64,000 bases of DNA from Legionella israelensis (GCF_004571175.1 NZ_CP038273.1:1550001-1614000), one strand, 5' to 3'; counted from the first letter of the stretch, positions 1 through 8,707 are shown. Numbers and translations are program-made. Notes: generated from the letters alone by a model not told the origin.

Positions 1-146
1 AATGCATTAACATGTGGTTAAAATTATTCATAAAATGACATAATGGCTTAAAAAACTCACATACTCATTAGTATAGTAAAGACAGTTATATTAAGAGAGT
101 GAAAATAATGTGGTGGCTGCCTCTTATAAAATCTCTAACTCCTTTG

Positions 147-1540
147 GGTCAAGTCCAAAAAGTGCTGTAAATTCCCATTAATTCAGCCTATCAAGTTAGT
201 ACGTTATTTAGTCAAAGCATTCATCCCTACAACATTAGACTTTCCGGCTTCATTCTCAGCCAGCCAGTCATTAAATTCGTCCATATTAAGATAACGCCTT
301 GATTGCCACTGCTCGTTTTGTTCAGCTAATAAAGCGCCAATCAGCCGCCATGCAGAATCATCATTAGGAAATATCCTTATCACTCGTTCTCGGCGCCTGA
401 TTTCCTCGTTAATTCGCTCTTGCATGTTGGTGGTGCGAAGTCGCTTCCTGTATTTCTCCGGCAACGCCATAACTACCATGGCATCGTCAAAAGCCTCCTC
501 AAGGCAGGTAACTGATTTTGGTGCTTTTTTCTCAAAGGCATCAATAAAATCATCGCGTCTACGCCTGGCTTCTTCCATATCAGGTGCCTGAAAAACAAGC
601 TTTGCCTTTTCAGCAACATCTTTGCGGTGTCTGACAGAGCAGTGCCCGAGGATGTTGCGCATCAAGTGAACTTGGCATCGTTGCCAGGTTGCACCTTGAA
701 AGTGCTTTCTAGCCGCTTCCACAAGCCCTGCATGCTGGTCTGACACAACATACATCACGCCTTTTAGCCCACGAGATTTTAGCCATTTAAACGCTTCATC
801 CCATGTAGCATAGCTCTCAGTGTCACCAATGCGAAGGCCCAGTATTTCACGGTAGCCATCACTTCTGATACCCGAGATGGTCAAGGCTGCTCGAGACACG
901 ACTCTGTCACCATCACGACACTTGATAAACATCGCATCAACCATGATAAATGGGTAGTTGTCACCATCAAACCGACGCTCGTTGAAGGCTCTGACTCTTG
1001 CATCAAGACCAGAACACAGTTGACTGACGGTTGACTTTGAAAAACTAGCACCGCAAAGTTCTTCAGTAATGTTATTAACTTTTCTGGTTGATACGCCATT
1101 AACAACCATTTCCATCAGAGCCAATACAAAAGCCTGCTCACTGCGTTGATAGCGCTTAAAAATATCGGTAGAAAAAGAGCCATCACGTGTCTGCGGCACT
1201 TGAAGAGTGACTGGTCCCACACGAGTGTATAGTTGTCTTGGACGGTAACCGTTACGATAGCCTATACGTTCACCTGAACGTTCATGCTTGTCTGCTCCCA
1301 GACTTTCTGACACCTGTGCCTCCAATACCTGATTCAATACACCTTCAACAAGCTTTGCGAGCCCATCCTGGCTTGATAAAAGTTCTGGAAGCAATTCCTT
1401 TCCAACTGTAATATTGTAATCCGTCATCGCTAATCTCCTTCGATAGTTATTGTTTTTCACAACTCAATAGTACCGAATTTTAGCGATGACTCCACTCCTA
1501 AAAAGTCAACCTGAATTTACAGCAGTTTACGGACATAACC
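147..1540 (-). mobile_element. IS256-family insertion sequence, copy 1 (1394 bp)
   Basis: Imperfect terminal inverted repeats (one end GGTCAAGTCCAAAAAGTGCT, the other GGTTATGTCCGTAAACTGCT) enclose one transposase gene. An 8-bp direct repeat CTCCTTTG is seen at 139-146 and 1541-1548, which is the duplication size expected for IS256. The element is exactly as long as the second copy at 5927-7320 and lies in the opposite orientation. Intact ends, intact transposase and clean target duplication indicate a recent, probably still functional insertion. Confidence 0.95.
204..1427 (-). CDS. IS256-family (mutator-type) transposase, copy 1
   Basis: DDE transposase of the IS256/MuDR (transposase_mut) family that cuts and inserts its own IS. 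The 407-residue protein, starting MTDYNITVGK, has the family's usual length and typical segments: the N-terminal region with GYRNGYRPRQ, the central DAMFIKCRDG segment carrying the first catalytic Asp, the VSDQHAGL segment carrying the second Asp, the CQVHLMRN motif and a C-terminal MQERINEEIRRRERVIRIFP segment with the catalytic Glu. The ATG at 1427 is chosen because AAGGAG lies just upstream; a GTG 33 bases further upstream gives a longer frame but lacks such a site. The protein is identical to copy 2. Confidence 0.95.
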   Translation of the reverse strand: MTDYNITVGKELLPELLSSQDGLAKLVEGVLNQVLEAQVSESLGADKHERSGERIGYRNGYRPRQLYTRVGPVTLQVPQTRDGSFSTDIFKRYQRSEQAFVLALMEMVVNGVSTRKVNNITEELCGASFSKSTVSQLCSGLDARVRAFNERRFDGDNYPFIMVDAMFIKCRDGDRVVSRAALTISGIRSDGYREILGLRIGDTESYATWDEAFKWLKSRGLKGVMYVVSDQHAGLVEAARKHFQGATWQRCQVHLMRNILGHCSVRHRKDVAEKAKLVFQAPDMEEARRRRDDFIDAFEKKAPKSVTCLEEAFDDAMVVMALPEKYRKRLRTTNMQERINEEIRRRERVIRIFPNDDSAWRLIGALLAEQNEQWQSRRYLNMDEFNDWLAENEAGKSNVVGMNALTK

Positions 1541-1694
1541 CTCCTTTGTTTGTTGTCAATTCAATTCAAATTAATACCCCTCAAAATATTTTTATATAAC
1601 TTTCATGTCGCATTTTACCCAAACTTTATAACTAAATAATAATGATTTATGCGTAAAATGATAATTTATAAACCATATTGATCAGAGGAAAACC

Positions 1695-3077
1695 ATGAGA
1701 ATTTTATTGATGCTTAGACAGCAGAGAAGGTATAAAATCCATCAGCAAATCAGACGTCATTATATGAATTTACATCGTAAAAATTCTTATAATAAGGATA
1801 CAGTTAACATAGACTTGGTAAGTTATGATTTTGAAGCATTTCGTCGTGAATTGGACACAAATATTTATTTATCTTCCAATATTTTAAATCAAAAGCATCT
1901 TAAAAGATCGCCTGTAAAAATTGACCTTGCTTTAGGATTGATTACCAAAAATACTATAGAAGCTTTAAAAATAACCTCAGAATCTGAACAAAGAGAAATA
2001 TTTAATTTTGTAAAAAGGCTGTTTTGCCAAAGTCAATTGCCCCTTGTTCCCGATAAATCTGGGGGGAGGATAGCTCGTGAATCCATTGAAGACAGTATAA
2101 ATTTTGTAATAAACCAATGGCAACTTGAGGGCTTTAGAAAGAAATTTATGAGCATCGAAGTCGTCAACTCCGAAGATAAACTTGAGATATTCCAAAAAAC
2201 ATTTTCTAAAAAAATGTTAGATTTATTGCCGAATTTGCTTATTGGACAAAAAGGTAATTTATGGCATGGTTTTGTTGACAAGTCCATCCAGGCTTCAGCA
2301 CTTAAAATATGTACTTTGCTTGTGGCGCTTGATAATGTTTCGAATGGTTGGCGAAATAACACTTATGGAGAAGTAGAGAACCGGGCTGAACGCTCTTTCA
2401 ACTTTATTCTTGCTACTATAATCCTCATGGGGTTAATCGCTGCTTTTATCAAATTGGCTGAAACAATTGCTCAAAATCGTGAAGAAGATCTAGACGACTT
2501 AGAAAATGAATATGCCAATATAAAACAACAGCGGGAAAATATAATAAAGATTGTTGAGGCAAGTGAAACAGTTGTTAAGGAAATTTTTTCCCAAAAATCT
2601 TCTTACTTTTTCACGACATATATTAGTAAAGAAGAAACAGCTCAAATCATTGCTAAAATCAGCAACAAAAAATTACGCAGTGAGGTGCAACACCGATTTG
2701 AGCAGATTTTTGCCCAAACAGGCGAGGATAAAATATCAGTAAGCGGCTTGAAACGACATATGGATTCAATTTTAAGTCAAGATTTTGATACATTGTACGG
2801 GCTGGAAAAAGAGGTTAAAACCATCAAGAAAAATCATAAGATGCTTATGAATCAAATAAATGATGAAAAAGACTGGGTTAATATCCTGCTGGCCAGCAAG
2901 GATTTCGTAACAGGTTATCCGAAACATTGTGTAAATCAATGCACTGAAGCTCTTTTTAACATACGATTTTTTGAGAAAAGTTCAACCAGAGACAGTTTTC
3001 TGGGCTCAAAACCTCAAAAGGAATCCAATGTTAAAGATGATGATGATGATTTAAAAAAATCATTTGTAAACAATTGA
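1695..3077 (+). CDS. unknown 460-aa protein with one central membrane segment
   Basis: I do not recognise a family. The ATG follows AGAGGAAAACC, a good ribosome binding site. The protein has a basic N-terminus (many Arg/Lys/His in residues 1-35), a mixed region to about residue 230, one clear hydrophobic segment at about 236-258 (LATIILMGLIAAFIKLAE), then a long charged helical, coiled-coil-like stretch to about 400, and an acidic DDDDD run close to the C-terminus. Large low-homology proteins with a central membrane span and coiled coil are common among Legionella Dot/Icm substrates, so an effector role is possible but only inferred. It stands alone, between IS256 copy 1 and a small ORF. Confidence 0.75.
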   Translation: MRILLMLRQQRRYKIHQQIRRHYMNLHRKNSYNKDTVNIDLVSYDFEAFRRELDTNIYLSSNILNQKHLKRSPVKIDLALGLITKNTIEALKITSESEQREIFNFVKRLFCQSQLPLVPDKSGGRIARESIEDSINFVINQWQLEGFRKKFMSIEVVNSEDKLEIFQKTFSKKMLDLLPNLLIGQKGNLWHGFVDKSIQASALKICTLLVALDNVSNGWRNNTYGEVENRAERSFNFILATIILMGLIAAFIKLAETIAQNREEDLDDLENEYANIKQQRENIIKIVEASETVVKEIFSQKSSYFFTTYISKEETAQIIAKISNKKLRSEVQHRFEQIFAQTGEDKISVSGLKRHMDSILSQDFDTLYGLEKEVKTIKKNHKMLMNQINDEKDWVNILLASKDFVTGYPKHCVNQCTEALFNIRFFEKSSTRDSFLGSKPQKESNVKDDDDDLKKSFVNN

Positions 3078-3155
3078 GCAAATCAATAAGATAGTCAGAA
3101 ATAAATTATAATCATTTATTTCTGGCTTAATCCACCAAATCAATAGGAAGTTAAA

Positions 3156-3374
3156 ATGTTTCTTAGATCTTTACAGAACTATAATACCCACAAATCAAGA
3201 ATTAATGAGAAATATGAAAAATTTTCTCAAAGATGCGAGGAAGATGAGAAAGCAACCCAAGCATTTTATGAGACACATAAACAATACTTAAAAACAGGAC
3301 AAAAAGAACAAAACCTAAGAGAAGAAGATGAATCTCACAATAATGATAATTGTGCTTCTTTAGGATTGCGTTAG
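3156..3374 (+). CDS. small charged protein (72 aa), unknown
   Basis: An ATG preceded by AGGAAGTTAAA opens a 72-codon frame rich in Lys, Glu, Gln and Asn with no hydrophobic segment; the residues suggest a single long helix (RINEKYEKFSQRCEEDEKAT). It lies 78 bp after the 460-aa gene and could be cotranscribed with it. No family recognised. The strong Shine-Dalgarno match and codon use like its neighbours favour a real gene, but its small size leaves doubt. Confidence 0.5.
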   Translation: MFLRSLQNYNTHKSRINEKYEKFSQRCEEDEKATQAFYETHKQYLKTGQKEQNLREEDESHNNDNCASLGLR

Positions 3375-3667
3375 AGTAAAACTCTACATGTATTTTGAAA
3401 AACATTTGTATTGAAAAAATAGATATGTTTTCATGATCAAATTCTGTACTCTGGCCGCTGCAGTTATTGAGCAGGCAGCTTGATCAAGACATTCCTGATC
3501 AAACGTTTTTGAACAATGAATGAGCTGTTCATTATTGAACCGATTTCAAAAATAAAAAGCTCAGTAGACGACGAAAAAACAGGCCAGGTACGAAGAATAA
3601 AAAGAATCAAGTCTATTTTTCTTAAAATATTTCTGATACAGTATTCGCTTCCTGGAAAATTAAACCT

Positions 3668-3812
3668 TATCCTGTGGATAAGTTTTTTTATTCATCGTTC
3701 TGATTTTCATCAATAGGCGAGGCCATTTCAAAAAACATCCACGCCAGCAAAACTTAGCGCATTATCTTAATTAAAATGTTGGTTTGCTGTTATCCACAAA
3801 ATCAGTGGATAA
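3668..3812. promoter_or_regulatory. cluster of DnaA-box-like sites in a 540-bp intergenic region
   Basis: The gap 3375-3915 holds no convincing gene. Within it are a perfect TGTGGATAA at 3674-3682 inside the palindrome TTATCCTGTGGATAA (3668-3682), a perfect TTATCCACA at 3790-3798, and a one-mismatch box AGTGGATAA at 3804-3812. These match the consensus DnaA box TTATNCACA on both strands. No replication gene is adjacent, so this may be a DnaA-regulated promoter, a DnaA-titration site or the remains of a mobile origin. A 66-codon frame at 3516-3716 overlaps it but looks spurious. Confidence 0.45.
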
Positions 3813-3915
3813 CTCTGTGAATACTGCGCGGAATTATTGTCTTTGCAAGCTTTTCAGGATTGTTTTTTAATTCCACAAACCGGCACCATAATTACTTTGA
3901 AAAACCATTGACGAA

Positions 3916-4329
3916 CTATATCTCTTTTAAAACGGATTGAAGTTTTTTTTGAAGGTTTTCTATATCTGATTTTAAGTACGGATGGGGTGTATAGTTAGGT
4001 TGCCATATGCCATTTGGCCAGAATGGATCGATTTGGCTTCGCCCAACCACATGAATATGAAGCTGTGAAACAATATTTCCAAGGGAGGCGACATTTATTT
4101 TATCAGGCTTAAACTGCTTAGAAATAATTTCAGACACATGGCTGATTTCTTCCATTAATATCCTTTGATGGTGGCTCGATAATTGATGGATTTCCTGGAC
4201 GTTTTCAACACGGGGGATAAGAATAAACCAGGGAAATCGTGACTCATCTTTTAAGTACACCTCGGATAATTCCCACTGAGCAATAAAAACGCACGCAGAC
4301 AAAATTCTTGAATCGATGTGAAAAACCAT
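3916..4329 (-). CDS. HIT-domain (histidine triad) nucleotide hydrolase
   Basis: Member of the HIT superfamily, which hydrolyses dinucleoside polyphosphates and nucleotide phosphoramidates in the cytosol. The 137-residue protein shows the N-terminal ESRFPWFILIPR segment (29-40) and the C-terminal active-site segment QLHIHVVGR (89-97) followed by DPFWPNGIW; H91 and H93 are the triad positions seen in this subfamily, with Gln where other branches have the first His. Length fits a complete protein. The start codon lies one base from the end of the IS3 element at 4331, so its native promoter has been displaced; the terminal repeat of the IS gives a GGGGAAAGG Shine-Dalgarno-like stretch just upstream of ATG. 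Confidence 0.88.
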   Translation of the reverse strand: MVFHIDSRILSACVFIAQWELSEVYLKDESRFPWFILIPRVENVQEIHQLSSHHQRILMEEISHVSEIISKQFKPDKINVASLGNIVSQLHIHVVGRSQIDPFWPNGIWQPNYTPHPYLKSDIENLQKKLQSVLKEI

Positions 4330-4378
4330 ATGACCTTTCCCCTAAATTAGTACCACTTCCTTGATGAGATTCGAAATC

Positions 4379-5197
4379 TTATGCTACCTGTTTCGCATAT
4401 TCAACTGGTGACATATAATTGAGTGAGCTATGCGGGCGAACATAGTTATAGTGCTCACGCCATAGATCAATCTCATATTTTGCTTCATCCAGTGTCCGGA
4501 ACCAGTGCAGGTTTAGGCATTCATTTCTAAACTTGCCATTCAAGCTTTCCACAAAAGCGTTTTGTGTTGGCTTTCCTGGTTGAATAAAACCAAGGTTCAC
4601 ACCACTTTCTTTGCTCCAAAAGAACATTGCTTTGCTAGTAAATTCGGTCCCATTGTCGCAAATCACTTTATTTGGCTTAGAACGTTGCTCAATTAATTGA
4701 TCTAGAAAACGTGCAACTTGCCGGCCACTGATTGATGTGGAAACCAGCTGACCAACCATCTCACGGGAAAAATCGTCGACAACATTTAATACACGAAATC
4801 GTCTTCCATTACTCAGTTGATCAGATACAAAATCCATTGACCAACGTTGATTAGGTGCTGTGGGTAATTCTATTGGCTGTCTAGGTCGGGTAAGCTTTTT
4901 ACGCTTCTTCGTTCGTACTTGTAATCCCTCCTCGGTATATAACCGATAAGTATGTTTCTTATTAATGACCAAGCCCTCTGCTTTGAGTAAACCATGAAGT
5001 AACAAATAACCATAAGCAGGGTATTGCGTTGCCAATGCCCTGAGTCTTGCTCTGACTACATCATCCGCCCGTGATCTGGGTTGATACCGAAACATCGTTC
5101 GACTCAATCCCGTTAGCCTACAAGCCACACGCTCACTGAGTTTAAAACGTAATATAAGGTGTTGAGCAATTGGCTTTCTTTCCGCGGGCGTTACCAC
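4379..5197 (-). CDS. IS3-family transposase OrfB (rve integrase core)
   Basis: The 272-residue second frame of the IS3 element carries the integrase catalytic core: the first Asp in WSMDFVSD, the second in CDNGTEF, and Glu in NAFVESLNGKFRNEC, followed by the family's YNYVRPHSSLNYMSP segment. The N-terminal part is HTH_21-like (YPAYGYLLLHGLLKAEG). It overlaps orfA by 7 bases in another frame, as in IS3 elements where a programmed -1 frameshift makes the OrfAB fusion transposase. It appears complete. Confidence 0.93.
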   Translation of the reverse strand: MVTPAERKPIAQHLILRFKLSERVACRLTGLSRTMFRYQPRSRADDVVRARLRALATQYPAYGYLLLHGLLKAEGLVINKKHTYRLYTEEGLQVRTKKRKKLTRPRQPIELPTAPNQRWSMDFVSDQLSNGRRFRVLNVVDDFSREMVGQLVSTSISGRQVARFLDQLIEQRSKPNKVICDNGTEFTSKAMFFWSKESGVNLGFIQPGKPTQNAFVESLNGKFRNECLNLHWFRTLDEAKYEIDLWREHYNYVRPHSSLNYMSPVEYAKQVA

Positions 5198-5454
5198 TTT
5201 TTTGACAGCACATCCTTCATTGCTTCTACTTCAAGAAGTTTGTCAGCTAATAACTTCTTAAGTTTATTGTTCTCAGATTCAAGTTCACGTAGCCGCTTAG
5301 CCTCATTAATTTCAAGCCCTGCGTACTTACTTCGCCAATTGTAAAATGTCCCTGAGGAAATGCTGTATTCGCGACAGATATCAGCCACTTTGGTTCCAGC
5401 TTCGTGAGATTTAATGGCTTTGATGATTTGTTCTTCTGTATAACGTCTTTTCAT
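5191..5454 (-). CDS. IS3-family transposase OrfA (HTH)
   Basis: The 87-residue first frame has the HTH_Tnp_1 fold: MKRRYTEEQIIKAIKSHEAG, then VADICREYSISSGTFYNWRSKY (recognition helix), then a leucine-zipper-like segment (RLRELESENNKLKKLLADKL). It binds the IS ends and supplies the N-terminus of the frameshifted OrfAB transposase. It ends 7 bases inside orfB. Confidence 0.93.
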   Translation of the reverse strand: MKRRYTEEQIIKAIKSHEAGTKVADICREYSISSGTFYNWRSKYAGLEINEAKRLRELESENNKLKKLLADKLLEVEAMKDVLSKKW

Positions 5455-5926
5455 TTTGAGTTCTCCAATCTTGCAATTTTAATGGAAATCTCATCAATGT
5501 CATGGTCTTATTTTTGGGGGAAAGGTCATCGTCAAACTGTTTTATTTTTTCTACTGAAGAAAGGTTTTTATTTTTAAGTATGCCGTTTTTTATTTCTTCT
5601 GTGATTCTTAGTGCAGCATCACAGTTCATCTTTTTTGAAAACAAGCTTCCTGTTTTCTTATCATATTTGACATCTTTTACTCTTTCTAGCCAGCGATTTT
5701 TTGTCTTTTCTCTATGTAATTCCAAGTCTTTTCGATAAGTATCAAGTAGCTTAGAAAGATGAGGCACTTTTTTATCAGCTATTTCTTTTGATTGTCTAAT
5801 TATATCATTAAAATATTTCACCAAATCTTCAATTTTTTTATTTTTTTGCCAAGATTCAATTTCTTTGTTATTCAAAAATTGAAATATTTCATTTAAATTA
5901 TTTTTTTTGGCCGCACTGGTTTTATA

Positions 5927-7320
5927 GGTTATGTCCGTAAACTGCTGTAAATTCAGGTTGACTTTTTAGGAGTGGAGTCATCGCTAAAATTCGGTACTAT
6001 TGAGTTGCGAAAAACAATAACTATCGAAGGAGATTAGCGATGACGGATTACAATATTACAGTTGGAAAGGAATTGCTTCCAGAACTTTTATCAAGCCAGG
6101 ATGGGCTCGCAAAGCTTGTTGAAGGTGTATTGAATCAGGTATTGGAGGCACAGGTGTCAGAAAGTCTGGGAGCAGACAAGCATGAACGTTCAGGTGAACG
6201 TATAGGCTATCGTAACGGTTACCGTCCAAGACAACTATACACTCGTGTGGGACCAGTCACTCTTCAAGTGCCGCAGACACGTGATGGCTCTTTTTCTACC
6301 GATATTTTTAAGCGCTATCAACGCAGTGAGCAGGCTTTTGTATTGGCTCTGATGGAAATGGTTGTTAATGGCGTATCAACCAGAAAAGTTAATAACATTA
6401 CTGAAGAACTTTGCGGTGCTAGTTTTTCAAAGTCAACCGTCAGTCAACTGTGTTCTGGTCTTGATGCAAGAGTCAGAGCCTTCAACGAGCGTCGGTTTGA
6501 TGGTGACAACTACCCATTTATCATGGTTGATGCGATGTTTATCAAGTGTCGTGATGGTGACAGAGTCGTGTCTCGAGCAGCCTTGACCATCTCGGGTATC
6601 AGAAGTGATGGCTACCGTGAAATACTGGGCCTTCGCATTGGTGACACTGAGAGCTATGCTACATGGGATGAAGCGTTTAAATGGCTAAAATCTCGTGGGC
6701 TAAAAGGCGTGATGTATGTTGTGTCAGACCAGCATGCAGGGCTTGTGGAAGCGGCTAGAAAGCACTTTCAAGGTGCAACCTGGCAACGATGCCAAGTTCA
6801 CTTGATGCGCAACATCCTCGGGCACTGCTCTGTCAGACACCGCAAAGATGTTGCTGAAAAGGCAAAGCTTGTTTTTCAGGCACCTGATATGGAAGAAGCC
6901 AGGCGTAGACGCGATGATTTTATTGATGCCTTTGAGAAAAAAGCACCAAAATCAGTTACCTGCCTTGAGGAGGCTTTTGACGATGCCATGGTAGTTATGG
7001 CGTTGCCGGAGAAATACAGGAAGCGACTTCGCACCACCAACATGCAAGAGCGAATTAACGAGGAAATCAGGCGCCGAGAACGAGTGATAAGGATATTTCC
7101 TAATGATGATTCTGCATGGCGGCTGATTGGCGCTTTATTAGCTGAACAAAACGAGCAGTGGCAATCAAGGCGTTATCTTAATATGGACGAATTTAATGAC
7201 TGGCTGGCTGAGAATGAAGCCGGAAAGTCTAATGTTGTAGGGATGAATGCTTTGACTAAATAACGTACTAACTTGATAGGCTGAATTAATGGGAATTTAC
7301 AGCACTTTTTGGACTTGACC
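5927..7320 (+). mobile_element. IS256-family insertion sequence, copy 2 (1394 bp)
   Basis: Same element as at 147-1540, in opposite orientation, flanked by a 9-bp direct repeat GGTTTTATA at 5918-5926 and 7321-7329. The only difference I noticed is a single base shortly upstream of the transposase start (GTTGCG here against GTTGTG in copy 1). The individual target duplications of the two copies show two separate insertion events, not a composite transposon. Confidence 0.95.
6040..7263 (+). CDS. IS256-family transposase, copy 2
   Basis: A 407-residue mutator-type transposase identical in protein sequence to the one at 204-1427; the same catalytic DAMFIK and VSDQHAG segments and C-terminal Glu region are intact. 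The ATG follows CGAAGGAGATTAGCG. It lies inside the minus-strand hypothetical gene 5529-7722, which it disrupts. Confidence 0.95.
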   Translation: MTDYNITVGKELLPELLSSQDGLAKLVEGVLNQVLEAQVSESLGADKHERSGERIGYRNGYRPRQLYTRVGPVTLQVPQTRDGSFSTDIFKRYQRSEQAFVLALMEMVVNGVSTRKVNNITEELCGASFSKSTVSQLCSGLDARVRAFNERRFDGDNYPFIMVDAMFIKCRDGDRVVSRAALTISGIRSDGYREILGLRIGDTESYATWDEAFKWLKSRGLKGVMYVVSDQHAGLVEAARKHFQGATWQRCQVHLMRNILGHCSVRHRKDVAEKAKLVFQAPDMEEARRRRDDFIDAFEKKAPKSVTCLEEAFDDAMVVMALPEKYRKRLRTTNMQERINEEIRRRERVIRIFPNDDSAWRLIGALLAEQNEQWQSRRYLNMDEFNDWLAENEAGKSNVVGMNALTK

Positions 7321-7873
7321 GGTTTTATAATTGAGCAAACCCAATTTAAAAAATACATCTTCTTTTTTTTCATTAAGTTGCATTAACAAAACACGGGATA
7401 ACTCGTCTGATAACGCAGCTTGAAAATTAGCTGCTGCTGTCATTGTTTCTGGATCATGCGGTTGTGCACCCCAATTATTGATGATTTCCTTGTAATCAAA
7501 ATAATTTTCAATAAGATCATCTTGAGAAAAATAATCTTGTGCAGCAACAATCTCTTTGAATGAGTCGGCTAAAGCAGCCATGCGCGCTTCATAGTCCTCC
7601 TGGTTAAGATCTATATTATGAGTTACTTCATCCGAAGCCATTGAATAAATAGGCATCGCTATTTCTTTTAAAACTTTATTCGGATTGCTTTGGATATTTT
7701 TAATTAACTTGTTTGACATCATTTTTCCTTTAATTCTCCTGTTTCTAATCAGTGTATAATTTGAAGATTATTTAAGAATTAAAGAGATGGCGTTATAACC
7801 GACACTTCCGTCAGATACGATAGAAAAATCAGCATGGGTGAGTAATGAGTTTATTGGGACTGACACGCCCCTA

Positions 7874-8707
7874 TCAGGTTTTTTTCTTAAATCGGTTAAA
7901 AAGAACGTATAATATTTGCATTTTATTTTTACATTTTAGTTTTTTTCGAATTTCTTCAAATGTACGTTCAACCGTTCGTCTTGACAGCTCAAGAATTTCG
8001 GCTGTCTCTTTCGTGTTAAAACCGTAGTACAGAAGGTATATCATATCCTTTTCTCGACTACTGAAAAGATAACGTTGCAGATCGAAAGGAAGCGAACCAA
8101 AATCAAAAGAATCATTTGAAACAGTAATATTGCTCACATTAATGCCATTTTTCTGTGCAACACTCATTAAGGTTTGATGATGGATTTTTTGTATGTCTTG
8201 AGTCAGCTCAGAAGGTAAAAGGATACAATTTGATTCGCTGAATAAAGAAAACAGCTTCTCATGAATTTTTTGCGCTATTTTTAGCATCCATTCTTGATGG
8301 TTTATGATGTAATTGACCATATTTAAAGATTTCTTTTTAGAGGCAAGTGTAATGACTTCTGTATACTCGGTCTGGTAGTTGATGATATTCACAAATGAAT
8401 AATATTCATGAGCCTTTGCCAGCTGATAAATATTTTTGTTTAAATTTGGATCGGCTTCCACAACACTAGTGTAAAATTGATACTCAATTGAGTTTGAATT
8501 ACTTATTGGAATTTCTAAATATAATTTTTTTTCTAAAAAATCTTTAAAAAAATGCTGGTCAGATTCTACCTGAAAATAATGGCCACTCGTGTTAAAACAA
8601 TAATATCCCCAATGTTCAATTGGCGTATTCTTAAAAAAATCTTTAAATGCATCATAAAGAGCATTCGAATGCATTAGCATATGATTAAAATTATTCACAA
8701 AACTCAT
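7874..8707 (-). CDS. LuxR-type transcriptional regulator
   Basis: The C-terminal part (about 210-275) is a LuxR/GerE helix-turn-helix: LFSSREKDMIYLLYYGFNTK, ETAEILELSRRTVERTFEEI, then KKLKCKNKMQILY, with the typical TxRExxxL-like start, the K/T-ETAxxL helix and the S-xRTVE recognition helix. The N-terminal 200 residues match no sensor domain I can name; a stretch at 20-110 (HWGYYCFNTSGHYFQVESDQ) resembles ligand-binding regions of LuxR-like proteins of Legionella. The AT-rich 208-bp gap upstream probably contains its promoter. The divergent neighbour is the beta-lactamase-like gene, so a regulatory link is possible but not shown. Confidence 0.88.
   Translation of the reverse strand: MSFVNNFNHMLMHSNALYDAFKDFFKNTPIEHWGYYCFNTSGHYFQVESDQHFFKDFLEKKLYLEIPISNSNSIEYQFYTSVVEADPNLNKNIYQLAKAHEYYSFVNIINYQTEYTEVITLASKKKSLNMVNYIINHQEWMLKIAQKIHEKLFSLFSESNCILLPSELTQDIQKIHHQTLMSVAQKNGINVSNITVSNDSFDFGSLPFDLQRYLFSSREKDMIYLLYYGFNTKETAEILELSRRTVERTFEEIRKKLKCKNKMQILYVLFNRFKKKT

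Larger units (their letters stand above)
108..1599 (+). pseudogene. possible 29-codon small ORF split by IS256 copy 1
   Basis: An ATG at 108 follows a purine-rich AGAGAG stretch. Thirteen codons later the reading frame meets the IS256 element. Removing the element and one copy of its 8-bp target duplication restores an open frame of 29 codons ending with TAA at 1597-1599 (peptide start MWWLPLIKSL). The frame restoration may be chance for so short an ORF; I recognise no family. It could equally be intergenic DNA. Confidence 0.2.
4331..5528 (-). mobile_element. IS3-family element, IS407-like (1198 bp)
   Basis: Ends TGACCTTTCCCC at both termini in inverted orientation (4331 onward and ending 5528), with two overlapping reading frames orfA and orfB on the minus strand. 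IS407-group elements normally make a 4-bp target duplication; the flanks here (CATA on the left, TCGT on the right) do not match, which suggests that an adjacent deletion or recombination took place after insertion. The right end lies inside the coding sequence of a hypothetical gene, the left end abuts the HIT start codon. Confidence 0.92.
5529..7722 (-). pseudogene. unknown gene interrupted by IS256 copy 2 and truncated by the IS3 element
   Basis: The frame begins with ATG at 7722 after AGGAGAATTAAAGGAAAA, runs 134 codons to 7321, is cut by IS256 copy 2, and resumes exactly in frame at 5917 when the IS and one 9-bp target duplication are removed. It continues with the sequence SAAKKNNLNEIFQFLNNKEI to 5529, where the IS3 element cuts it. 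About 263 residues remain; the C-terminus is lost. The protein is soluble, helical and charged (ADSFKEIVAAQDYFSQDDLI; LDTYRKDLELHREKTKNRWL). I do not recognise a family; a decayed Legionella effector is possible. Two independent IS hits suggest the gene was dispensable. Confidence 0.8.

Noticed and set aside
881-1105. 74-codon ORF within the IS256 element (also at 6362-6586)
   Set aside because: Alternative frame of the transposase, present equally in both copies.
3516-3716. 66-codon plus-strand ORF
   Set aside because: No ribosome binding site, overlaps the DnaA-box palindrome, no recognisable protein features.
3660-3815. Chromosomal oriC
   Set aside because: Only three boxes, no adjacent dnaA or gidA, IS-rich surroundings; kept only as a DnaA-box cluster.
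147-7320. Composite transposon formed by the two IS256 copies
   Set aside because: Each copy has its own target duplication (CTCCTTTG and GGTTTTATA), which shows independent insertions.
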